Below are positions 54,929-63,071 of a stretch of 64,000 bases of DNA, piece after piece. Source of the DNA: CAVSUB01 sp963816725 (lineage in GTDB: Bacteria; Acidobacteriota; Vicinamibacteria; Vicinamibacterales; 2-12-FULL-66-21). The stretch is from NCBI GenBank assembly GCA_963816725.1, contig CAWFMC010000021.1:1-64000 (forward strand), given 5' to 3'. The notes beneath the pieces were generated by a model. It was not told the DNA's origin, searched no databases, and saw nothing but the letters and a program-made list of their open reading frames with translations. Position numbers and translations under genes: made by a program. Numbering within the stretch: position 1 is the first letter of the stretch; every line of letters begins with the position of its first letter.

Positions 54929-56038
54929 ATGGACGCCTTGCTGTCGCGGCGGGAACTGTTCCATGTGGCAGGGGCGACGGCGGTGGTATCCGCCGTGTCC
55001 CCGCCGCCGGCGGCGGCCGCGTCGCCGGTCTTCGTGCGGATGCCCGCCGAGGGCAAGGATACGCCCAAGATTTGTCTTGGCGGAGTCGCTGCCAGCGACC
55101 CTGCCGGGATCCGCCGCCTCGCGCAGATCGGTGTCGGTTACGTCCTCACTGGCGGGCCGAGGCTGCCGTGGACCGAGGCCGACATCCGCGGCCGGATGGA
55201 CCAATACCAGGCCGGCGGACTGACGTTGTGCAACCTGATGATCTCCGGGTTCGATGATGTCATCTGGGGAAAGCCAGGCGCTGACGAACAGACCGAGCTC
55301 GTCATCCAGTCCATCCGCGCCGCCGGCAAGGCGGGCCTCCCCGTGATCGAGTACAACTTCTACGCCCATCGTCTCGTCGAAGGCTACAAGGAAGAGGTGG
55401 GCAGGGCTGGGGCGGGCTACACCGCGTACGACTACGAGATCTCGAAGAGCCTGCCGCCGAGAGACGGCGTCGGCACGCACACCCGCGCGGATCAGTTGAA
55501 GCGCGCCGAGAAATTCCTGAGGGCGATCGTGCCCGAGGCGGAGAAGGCCAACGTCCGGCTCGCCCTTCACCCGAACGACCCACCGGTGCCGCTCAGCCGC
55601 GGCTCGGAACAGCTCATGGCCAGTTTCGCCCACTGGAAGGAGTATCTCGATCTGGTCAAGAGCCCGTTCAACGGCATGACATTCGACTGCGGCGTGACAC
55701 GCGAGATGGGCGAGGATCCGGTGGAGGTGTGCCGGTACCTCGGCAAGCGCGACTGCATCAACCACGTGCACTTCCGCAACGTCATCGTGCGCAAGCCGCA
55801 CGTGGACTATACGGAAGTGTTCCTGGACGAGGGGCAGGTCTCCATGTTCGCGGTGATGCGCGAGCTGGTGCGGCAGAAGTACCCGCGGGGCCTCTACCCC
55901 GAGCATCCGCGCGCCATCGACCCGGATCGGGATCGCGGCGAAATCCGGAACCAATATCCGGGCGGTGGCGGGTTCTCGGGCGAGATCTACAACGTCGGCT
56001 ACGCCCGGGCGATGCTGCAGGCGGCGCTGACGGTCTGA
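54929..56038 (+). CDS. Exported UxuA-like (mannonate dehydratase superfamily) protein
   Basis: A 369-residue protein with an N-terminal SRRELFHVAG (Tat-like) signal and a TIM-barrel fold related to mannonate dehydratase and sugar isomerases. Candidate active-site segments are LALHPNDPPVP (UxuA has HPDDPP), FDCGVTREMG, NHVHFRNVIV and YPEHPRAID. UxuA dehydrates D-mannonate to 2-keto-3-deoxygluconate; this activity is inferred only from the fold. It is the fifth gene of the TBDR2 unit, eight bases after RidA2. An exported form of this enzyme is unusual. Confidence 0.8.
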   Translation: MDALLSRRELFHVAGATAVVSAVSPPPAAAASPVFVRMPAEGKDTPKICLGGVAASDPAGIRRLAQIGVGYVLTGGPRLPWTEADIRGRMDQYQAGGLTLCNLMISGFDDVIWGKPGADEQTELVIQSIRAAGKAGLPVIEYNFYAHRLVEGYKEEVGRAGAGYTAYDYEISKSLPPRDGVGTHTRADQLKRAEKFLRAIVPEAEKANVRLALHPNDPPVPLSRGSEQLMASFAHWKEYLDLVKSPFNGMTFDCGVTREMGEDPVEVCRYLGKRDCINHVHFRNVIVRKPHVDYTEVFLDEGQVSMFAVMRELVRQKYPRGLYPEHPRAIDPDRDRGEIRNQYPGGGGFSGEIYNVGYARAMLQAALTV

Positions 56039-56072
56039 GGGTTATCGGGAGCGACCCAGAAGGGAGACATCC

Positions 56073-56984
56073 GTGAAGCACACCACGATGGCGGCGCTCG
56101 GGATTGCGATGGCGACCGTGCTGACGCCGGTCTTCTCGGATGCGCAGCTCTTCACGCTGACCAAAGAGCAGATGGTGAGCTACACCGCGCAGAATCCCTT
56201 CGAACGGTTCGCGGACGGCCGGCCAAAGGTGCCCGACGCGCTGATCGAACGGGCTCGAGGGCTGTCGGCCGAGGAAGTCTTTGCGGTGCTGCCAGGCCAG
56301 GGCTTCCGCAACCAGTACGCCGACGGGTTCCGCGTTCTTCATCCGGAGAAAAAGCTCGTCGGCCGCGCGTTCACCGTGCAGTTCATGCCGCTGCGGCCGG
56401 ATCTCGACGAGGTCGTCAATGCCAATGCGAAGGCGGCGGGCATCCCGCGCATGTACAACCAGGTGGCGATTGACATGCTGCAGCCTGGCGATGTGCTGGT
56501 GGTGGATCTCTTCGGCCAGGCGGAGGGGGGCACCATCGTCGGCGACAATCTGTTCTACTACATCATGAAGGCGACGAAGGGCGGCGGGCTGGTGGTGGAC
56601 GGCTCGATCCGCGATCTGGAAGGCATCTCACGGATGGACATGCCGGCGTATTTCCGCCACGCCCATCCGAGCGCGATCAGCAACGTGATCATCAGCGGCA
56701 TCAATATTCCCGTTCGTATCGGCAACGCCACGGTGATGCCGGGTGATCTCGTGTTCGGCGATTCGGAAGGGGTCTATTTCATTCCGCCGGCGCTGGTGCA
56801 GCGGGTCGTCGACAACGCCGACGAAGTTCACGTTCACGACGAATGGACGCGGATGAAGTTCGACGAGGGGAAGTACAAGTCGAGCGAGATCTACGGCACG
56901 CCGAAGGACCCCGCCCTGAAGAAGGAGTACGAGGATTACCTCAAGAAGCGGCTCGAAGAGATTCGAAAGCAGTACCCCAAGTAG
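56073..56984 (+). CDS. Exported RraA-like aldolase-fold protein
   Basis: A 303-residue RraA-family protein starting at GTG 56073 (AGGGAG eight bases upstream) with a Sec signal (about 1-24). The fold's key elements are GGTIVGDNLFYYIMKATKG and the Arg/Asp pair in VDGSIRDLEG, with MPGDLVFGDSEGV downstream. RraA-like proteins include 4-hydroxy-4-methyl-2-oxoglutarate aldolases and other keto-acid lyases; this one could cleave a keto-deoxy sugar acid into pyruvate and an aldehyde. The last ~40 residues are a charged helical tail. It ends the TBDR2 unit and faces the convergent enolase gene. Confidence 0.83.
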   Translation: MKHTTMAALGIAMATVLTPVFSDAQLFTLTKEQMVSYTAQNPFERFADGRPKVPDALIERARGLSAEEVFAVLPGQGFRNQYADGFRVLHPEKKLVGRAFTVQFMPLRPDLDEVVNANAKAAGIPRMYNQVAIDMLQPGDVLVVDLFGQAEGGTIVGDNLFYYIMKATKGGGLVVDGSIRDLEGISRMDMPAYFRHAHPSAISNVIISGINIPVRIGNATVMPGDLVFGDSEGVYFIPPALVQRVVDNADEVHVHDEWTRMKFDEGKYKSSEIYGTPKDPALKKEYEDYLKKRLEEIRKQYPK

Positions 56985-57044
56985 CTCGCGCTGCTCCTTC
57001 CCGGGCCGATGCGTTCACCGGCGCCGCGGCCCGCACAGCCCACC

Positions 57045-58445
57045 TCAGCTCCAGGGGCGATCGTTGCTTTGGACGCTGTCCCACTCGGGAGTGGGATTGA
57101 AGTAGCCGGACTTGGGCCGCAGGTGCTGCTTCACGACCTCCTCGTTCAACTCTATGCCCAGCCCCGGTGAATCCGGCACGACGGCAAAGCCCTTGTCGAC
57201 GAGGGGAGTGCCGCCGGTTGTCTTGACCAGGCTCTCCCACCACGGCACGTCGAGCGAGTGGTGCTCGAGCGCAATGAAGTTCTCGCTCGCCGCGGCGCAG
57301 TGGACGTTGGCCATGAACGACACCGGCGTGCCGGCGAAGTGCATCGCCATGGCCACCCCGTGCTCCATGGCGAAGTCACCGATCTTCTTTGTTTCCATCA
57401 GCCCGCCGGCGCTGGCGAGATCCGGGTGGATCATGTCCACGGCGCCCATGTCGATGAGCTTCATGAACGGCTCTTTCAGGTAGATGTCCTCGCCGGTGAG
57501 CACGGGAATGGTCGTCGCGTCCCGGATCTGGCGCAGCAGCTCGCCGAACTGCCACGGCACCATGTCTTCCATCCAGGCGAGGTTCCACTTCTCCATCGCG
57601 CGGGCAAGCTTGATGCAGCTGTTGACGCTGATGTGGCCGTAGTGATCGGTGGACAGCGGGATCTCCATGCCGATGACCTCGCGGATCTGGCCGATCCAAT
57701 CGGACAGCCAGGCGATGCCCTTGTCGGTGATCTCGATGCCGGTGAACGGGTGCATCACGCGCTCGCCGCCGCCGATGTTGGTGCCGAGCGGCATCGAGAG
57801 CGCACCGGTAACGTCCTTCAGCAGGCCGATTCCGAAATCCTGCTTCAGGAACGTGATCCCCTTGTCCATCCGCTCCTTGAGGAGCTTGGCCTGCTCGACC
57901 GGGGTGTCGCGTTCGGTCGTGTCGGCGTAGAGCCGGATGCGATCGCGGAACCTGCCGCCGAGCATCTGCCAGCAGGGCACACCCCAGGCCTTGCCGGCGA
58001 GGTCCATCATCGCCATCTCGATGCCGCAGACGCCGCCCGCCTGGCGGGCCGGTGCGCCGAACTGCTTGATCTTGCGGAACACGCGGTCCACGTTGCAGGG
58101 GTTCTCGCCGAGAACGCGGCTCTTGAGCATGAGCGCGTAGATCTCGGTCGCGCCGTCGCGGACTTCGCCCCAGCCGACGAGCCCCTGGTTGGTGTCGATG
58201 CGGATGATCGGGCAGGTCATCGGCGCATTGACGACCACGGCCACGCGCAGGTCCGTGATCTTGAGCGCCGACGGCTCCGACGCGCGCCGGACGTTCGACT
58301 GAACGAAGCCGGCGGCAGCATCCGCGGCGGCATCCCCCGTCAACGCCATCGCCCCCGCGGCGCCAAGGCCAAGCGTCTTGAAAAATGAGCGACGGCCCAC
58401 CATGGGCGGTGCGTCGTCCAGCATCGCCTTCACTACGGGTTTCAT
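57045..58445 (-). CDS. Tat-exported enolase-superfamily dehydratase 2
   Basis: A 466-residue mandelate racemase/enolase-superfamily protein. Its N-terminus reaches a twin-arginine signal (VGRRSFFKTLGLGAAG) after about 15 residues. Ligands and active-site residues appear as Lys/Asp in FLKQDFG, Asp/His in STDHYGH, Glu in WMEDMVPW, Glu in TGEDIYL and His in AMHFAGTP. It resembles GalD/GlucD-type sugar-acid dehydratases. The start ATG at 58445 has AGAGGA upstream. It follows TBDR3 in the leftward operon by about 50 bases and converges on the TBDR2 unit. Confidence 0.86.
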   Translation of the reverse strand: MKPVVKAMLDDAPPMVGRRSFFKTLGLGAAGAMALTGDAAADAAAGFVQSNVRRASEPSALKITDLRVAVVVNAPMTCPIIRIDTNQGLVGWGEVRDGATEIYALMLKSRVLGENPCNVDRVFRKIKQFGAPARQAGGVCGIEMAMMDLAGKAWGVPCWQMLGGRFRDRIRLYADTTERDTPVEQAKLLKERMDKGITFLKQDFGIGLLKDVTGALSMPLGTNIGGGERVMHPFTGIEITDKGIAWLSDWIGQIREVIGMEIPLSTDHYGHISVNSCIKLARAMEKWNLAWMEDMVPWQFGELLRQIRDATTIPVLTGEDIYLKEPFMKLIDMGAVDMIHPDLASAGGLMETKKIGDFAMEHGVAMAMHFAGTPVSFMANVHCAAASENFIALEHHSLDVPWWESLVKTTGGTPLVDKGFAVVPDSPGLGIELNEEVVKQHLRPKSGYFNPTPEWDSVQSNDRPWS

Positions 58446-58495
58446 CGTCTGTCCTCTTCTCTGACGTCCCCGGTTCAGCAGCCGCTGGGCCGCCG

Positions 58496-61400
58496 TCAGA
58501 AATTCAATTTCAGCGAGAACTGCATCGACCGGTTGTCGACCGAGGTCGAGGTGATGCGGCCGGCGGTGGGCGAGTCGAAGTTCTGGTTCGGGAAGCCGAA
58601 TCCTGGGTGGTTGAACAGGTTGAACGCGTCCCACCGCACTTCGACATTCATCCGCCCGGCGAGCGGCACCCGCTTCGACAGGGACGTGTCCAGGTTGACG
58701 TGCCCCGGACCGTAAAGGATGCCGCGTCCGCTGTTGCCATAGGTGTTAGCCGGCGGCGCGACGAAGTCCGCCGGGTTGTACCAGAGATCGACCGTCGGAT
58801 GTTCCAGCTCGCCCGAGCCGATCCGGTTCGGCCAGCTCGGAGCGCCGTTGTTCACGCCGGTCTGCATGAACACGGTGAACGGCCGGCCGGTCGTGAGCGT
58901 GCCGATCCCGGACAGCTGCCAGCCGCCGACCACCGCGGCGAGCGCGCCACCCTCGCGCAGCCAGCGCCGATTGTCGCCCCACGGCAGCTCCCATACGCCG
59001 CTGATCACGGCGCGGTGCCGCACGTCGAAGCCGGCAGGGCCGTGGCCCGCGTCGAGGTCGGTCACCGTCTGCGGGTTGCCGACCGCGCCGCCGCCGCTCG
59101 CCGCCGATCCGCCGTAATCGAGCGCCTTGCCATAGGTATAGCTGACGAGGAACTGCACTCCGCCGCTGAAGCGCTGGGTTACCTTCATCTGGCCGCTGTG
59201 GTACGTCGAGCGATTACGCGGATCGCACTGCAGCATGTTGTTGAGGCGATTGAGCGGCTGAATCAGCCGCCGCGACTCCTGCGTGCCGATCCCGGGTTGC
59301 ACCTCGTTCGGGTTGTAGCAGAAGACAAGATGCTTGCCTGCGCTCCCGGCGTATGTCAGCTCGAGGGCCATCGTCGAGAGCAACCGACGCTCGACGCCGA
59401 GGTGCCATTGCTCGGCGTACGGCGTCTCGTTCTCGAACGAATGACCGAGCACGCGCGGGTTCGCGGCCTGGAGCTCCTCGGTCGTGCGCGGCTTGACCTG
59501 CACGATCGCCGGGAACGGGTCGTCGATCGTGCGGACGGTCGAGAAGTCGGTCGGGTTGGTGGCGAAGTTGACGTTCTGGGAGATGGTGTAGGGCACCTGC
59601 TGGCCGATCATGTTCGACGCGGACGGCTGCTCCGGGAAGTAGGTGATCCCGAAGCCGGTACGGAGGATCGTCGTGCCGTTCCCGGACAGGTCGTAGGTAA
59701 GGCCGAGCCGCGGGGCGATGTTGCCGAAGTCCGTCTTCTTGTTCACCGATCGGCTGGCGCCGTCCTCGCCGGCGTAGATCAGCCGCATGCCGACCGGATC
59801 GTAGTTCACGATGCGATCCTGTTCTTCGGTCTCGGCGCCGAAGATTTCGTAGCGCACGCCGGCGTTGATCGTGAACCGCGAGCTGACCTTGAAGTCGTCC
59901 TGCACGAAGAGCCCGTGCTCCTGGGTGCGCAGCGTGTACGGCTGTTGCAGGAATCCCCGCGCCGCGCTGTTGATGTAGCCCGTCAGCAGTGACGCCAGCC
60001 CCGAGCCGCCGGTGTTGGTCACCGGGTTGTTGGTGTAGTTCCGGCCGAAGTTGATGGTGCCGCGTGTGTCGGTGTTGGTGAACGGCGACGGGTAGCGATC
60101 GACCAGCCGGTAGCCGAACTTCAACTGATGCCGGCCCTTGAGCCAGACGAGCGTGTCCTCGATTTGCCAGTGGAACTGCTTGGGATTGACCGGCAGGAAC
60201 GCCGGTCCACCAGAGATGCCGGTCATGTCGGGGATGTTGATGTTCGGCAGGCCGGTCGTGAACTCGGTGACGTTGATGCCGCGGATCCCGAGCGACTCGG
60301 CGGCCTGGGTGCCGAAGTCGGACTGGAACGTGAAGGGCTGGGTCAGGGCGTAGCCGACCCGGAGCTCGTTGACGAAGCTGGGACCCAGCACGCGCGAGTA
60401 GTTGCCGCCCGCGCCGTGCGTCGTCAGCCTCGTGTTCTGGATGCCGGCCACGAACGGCCCGAGGTCGAACCGTGACGCAGCCTCGGCCGGGGTCGGCAGG
60501 CAGCAGGCGGCCTGGCCTTGCGGCGCATCGAGCTTGAACTTGCCCCAGTTGAACCGGACGAACAGCGAGTCGTGATCGGAGATCTTGTGGTCCACCCGGC
60601 CTGAGAACACGTTGTCGACGACGACCCGGTTGACGGTGGAGGTGTAGTTGTCGAAGTTGCCGTCCCCGTTGGGCAGCGGATAGATGCTGGCCACGTTGCG
60701 GCCGACGGTCGAGATTCGGTTCTGCGGGATGACGTTGCCGGGGAATGGATCCCTCAGGAATTGCGGGTTGGTCGCGCTGACCGGGCGGTTCGCGTCGAAG
60801 TCCGGGTTCAGCCGCGTGGTGAGCGGATCGTAGATGGGAATCAGATTGCCGCTGGTGTCTCGGAAGTTGCTGAAATCGCCGGTGCGGGTCTGCGCGGTCG
60901 GTACCGTGTTGACGAACACCTGGCCGCGGGTTTCGCGCAAGCCGGCGTAGTCGGCGAAAAAGAACGTCCGATTGTGCCCGTCATAGAGACCCGGTACGAC
61001 CAGCGCGCCGCCCGCCGCGCCTCCGAACTGATGACGGTTCAGCGGCGGTTTGGGATCGACCCGGAGGCTGCCGTCGGGGAGCGTGACTTTTCGCACGAAG
61101 AAGTTCCGCGCATCGAAGGCGTCGTCGCGCAGGTACTCGAAAGCGGTCCCGTGCAGGACGTTGCTGCCGGACTTGGTCGCGACGGAGACGACGCCGGCGC
61201 CGCGCCCGAACTCCGCTGAGAATACGCCCGACAGCACCTTGAATTCGCGCACCTGCTCGACCGAGGGGGCGATGATCACGGTATTGAACGAGTACTCGTT
61301 GTTGTCGATGCCGTCGATCAGCCAGGCGTTGGCGTTGGCCTGATGGCCGAGGGCGTTGAAGTTCGAGGCGCCGCGCGGATTGAAGGTGCTCGCGCCGGAG

Positions 61401-61918
61401 AGGTTCTCGCCCGCTTGTCCGGGTGTGACCCCCGGCGTCAGATAGACGAGCGTCGCGAAGTTCCGGCCGTTGAGCGGGAGCTCCTTGATCGCCCGCTCCT
61501 CGATGACGGTGCCGACTTCCGACGAATCGGTCCGCAGCAGCGGGACTGACGCAACGACCGTGGTGGTTTCTTCGATGGCGCCGACTTCGAGCGTGACGTC
61601 GACGCGGGCGCGCTGGTTGACCTGCAACACGACGCCGGTGCGCACCCACTTCTTGAATCCGGGGACATTGACCTCGACGGAGTAGGTGCCGGGCGTGAGA
61701 AAGGGCGCCGTGTAGATGCCGCTCGCGTCGGTGACCGACGTATCCGACGTTCCGCGGTTGACTTCCTTGATGGTGATCGAGGCGCCGGGCACGACGCCGT
61801 TCGTATCGGAAACGGTGCCCACGATGGTGCCGGTGGTCACCTGCGCGGTGACCGGTGTGCAGAGCAGGCAGGCGAGCACCGTGAGACGAGCCGTCAGGCA
61901 CACGTGTAGCTGTCTCAT
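58496..61918 (-). CDS. Oar-like TonB-dependent outer-membrane receptor 3
   Basis: A 1140-residue outer-membrane receptor with signal peptide (about 1-25), carboxypeptidase-regulatory domain (about 26-115, IVGTVSDTNGVVPGASITI), plug (ELPLNGRNFATLVYLTPGVT) and a long barrel ending MQFSLKLNF. AAGGAG lies five bases before the ATG. It heads the leftward pair with the exported enolase-family gene. Likely substrate: a carbohydrate-derived molecule feeding the exported enzymes around it. No frame break. Confidence 0.9.
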   Translation of the reverse strand: MRQLHVCLTARLTVLACLLCTPVTAQVTTGTIVGTVSDTNGVVPGASITIKEVNRGTSDTSVTDASGIYTAPFLTPGTYSVEVNVPGFKKWVRTGVVLQVNQRARVDVTLEVGAIEETTTVVASVPLLRTDSSEVGTVIEERAIKELPLNGRNFATLVYLTPGVTPGQAGENLSGASTFNPRGASNFNALGHQANANAWLIDGIDNNEYSFNTVIIAPSVEQVREFKVLSGVFSAEFGRGAGVVSVATKSGSNVLHGTAFEYLRDDAFDARNFFVRKVTLPDGSLRVDPKPPLNRHQFGGAAGGALVVPGLYDGHNRTFFFADYAGLRETRGQVFVNTVPTAQTRTGDFSNFRDTSGNLIPIYDPLTTRLNPDFDANRPVSATNPQFLRDPFPGNVIPQNRISTVGRNVASIYPLPNGDGNFDNYTSTVNRVVVDNVFSGRVDHKISDHDSLFVRFNWGKFKLDAPQGQAACCLPTPAEAASRFDLGPFVAGIQNTRLTTHGAGGNYSRVLGPSFVNELRVGYALTQPFTFQSDFGTQAAESLGIRGINVTEFTTGLPNINIPDMTGISGGPAFLPVNPKQFHWQIEDTLVWLKGRHQLKFGYRLVDRYPSPFTNTDTRGTINFGRNYTNNPVTNTGGSGLASLLTGYINSAARGFLQQPYTLRTQEHGLFVQDDFKVSSRFTINAGVRYEIFGAETEEQDRIVNYDPVGMRLIYAGEDGASRSVNKKTDFGNIAPRLGLTYDLSGNGTTILRTGFGITYFPEQPSASNMIGQQVPYTISQNVNFATNPTDFSTVRTIDDPFPAIVQVKPRTTEELQAANPRVLGHSFENETPYAEQWHLGVERRLLSTMALELTYAGSAGKHLVFCYNPNEVQPGIGTQESRRLIQPLNRLNNMLQCDPRNRSTYHSGQMKVTQRFSGGVQFLVSYTYGKALDYGGSAASGGGAVGNPQTVTDLDAGHGPAGFDVRHRAVISGVWELPWGDNRRWLREGGALAAVVGGWQLSGIGTLTTGRPFTVFMQTGVNNGAPSWPNRIGSGELEHPTVDLWYNPADFVAPPANTYGNSGRGILYGPGHVNLDTSLSKRVPLAGRMNVEVRWDAFNLFNHPGFGFPNQNFDSPTAGRITSTSVDNRSMQFSLKLNF

Positions 61919-61973
61919 GGCTCCTTCTCCCTTGGCCCATGCGGGCGGGCCGACGCATGAGAAACAGCTGCGG

Positions 61974-62003
61974 AGCCTAAGACCTCTTCCGGATCAAAGT
62001 CAA
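61974..62003 (-). promoter_or_regulatory. Candidate promoter for TonB-dependent receptor 3
   Basis: On the minus strand TTGACT (61998-62003) and TAGGCT (61974-61979) are separated by 18 bases, and the -10 box is 55 bases before the receptor ATG. The -35 box is a five-of-six match and the -10 box is weak, so this is a tentative sigma-70 promoter. The rest of the region 61919-62123 shows nothing else recognisable. Confidence 0.4.
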
Positions 62004-62123
62004 GGCAGGAACACGATAGCGCCGAAGCTCGTTAGAAATGTCCCCGGCGTTAACCCGATACAAACGTTCCCGGCGGCAACGCGATAAGTGATCCGCAGCA
62101 CGCGCTACTCGCGCGCTGCGCCA

Positions 62124-62582
62124 TCAGCGCTCGCGCTGCGCCGCGCTCCCCGTCCCGGGGCCGCGATTCACCTGACAGGCCTGCACGGTGACGAACATCG
62201 CTCCTGCGGCGACCAGGACGAACAGCGCGACCAGACTGACGCGCTGGCGCGGCGAGCTCGATTGGGCGAAGAGCTCGCCGGCTTCGAGGTTCGGAATAGC
62301 CCGCGGCGGCCGCGGCGCGCCGGGTGATCCCTGCCACGCCCTGGCCGCGTGTCCGGCAACCGGGGACGGCACTGCGAGCAGGGTCGCAGGCCCGGGTCGC
62401 AGTGCCTCCTCGTCGGCGAAGAGCTCGAACGGCGATGGCGGATCAGGCTGCCCGGCGGATGCGCCGTCACCTTCCGCCTCGTCGAGAAAGAGCGGCTCTT
62501 CGACCTCGACGCCAATAGAGGAGTAGGTCAATCCGGTTCGCCGCTCGGCGTCCGAGCCGGCCGGTGCCGAAAGATCATCCAT
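62124..62582 (-). CDS. Small tail-anchored-like membrane protein, unknown
   Basis: A 152-residue protein I do not recognise. The first ~110 residues are hydrophilic, acidic then Pro/Ala-rich (PLFLDEAEGDGASAGQ, PPSPFELFADEEAL). A single helix at about 115-137 (RVSLVALFVLVAAGAMFVTV) is followed by a short polar tail, so it would sit in the membrane with its N-terminus on one side. AGGGA lies six bases before the ATG. The 296-base gap to the right (62583-62878) holds a small hairpin (GTCTGG/CCAGAC at 62594-62611) and no gene. Confidence 0.58.
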   Translation of the reverse strand: MDDLSAPAGSDAERRTGLTYSSIGVEVEEPLFLDEAEGDGASAGQPDPPSPFELFADEEALRPGPATLLAVPSPVAGHAARAWQGSPGAPRPPRAIPNLEAGELFAQSSSPRQRVSLVALFVLVAAGAMFVTVQACQVNRGPGTGSAAQRER

Positions 62583-62878
62583 CGCGTGTCCCTGTCTGGC
62601 CAGGACCAGACAATCGCGAACGATGTCTGGCTGGAGAGCGCCGGATGCCGATCATCCGGGCCGAATTCCTAGGTTCAGGGGTGGGGAGTGCAGATCTTGG
62701 GCCGTACGGCTGGGCTTAGCGATCCGATGTTGAGCACGCGTTCGCCGCCGTCGACAGGAGCTGCGCCGGACGTGAGCGTGGCTCGAATACCGGATCTGTC
62801 AGTCGCGACTGTTAGTCGGCACCGGTCGGTGTTGCGCCAGGCCCGATTCGTGCTTTTCCAAATGGCCGGGGGCACGCC

Positions 62879-63067
62879 ATGGCCAAGAAAACGAGCGCGA
62901 GAAAGGCCGCGAAAAAGAAGGTGTCGAAAAAGCAGGTGACGAAGCGTGCCGCTGACGGCAGCACCGATCCAAAACGCCCGTCGGATCCGCCGGTCAAGCC
63001 CGTCAAGACCCGCATCGGTCCCGGGACGACGCGGACCCCGCGGACGTTGCCGGCAACAGGAGAGTGA
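62879..63067 (+). CDS. Small lysine/arginine-rich protein
   Basis: A 62-residue, very basic protein. Residues 1-25 are Lys/Ala/Arg-rich (MAKKTSARKAAKKKVSKKQV), similar to histone-H1-like tails of bacterial DNA- or RNA-binding proteins. The rest is Pro/Thr-rich and probably disordered. It may bind nucleic acid, but composition is the only evidence. Its stop is four bases from the convergent ADOP gene. The Shine-Dalgarno is weak. Confidence 0.45.
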   Translation: MAKKTSARKAAKKKVSKKQVTKRAADGSTDPKRPSDPPVKPVKTRIGPGTTRTPRTLPATGE

Positions 63068-63071
63068 ACTG

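Noticed and set aside
62594..62611. Hairpin GTCTGG/CCAGAC as a terminator
   Set aside because: Only 6 bp, no T-run, and not positioned after a gene end.
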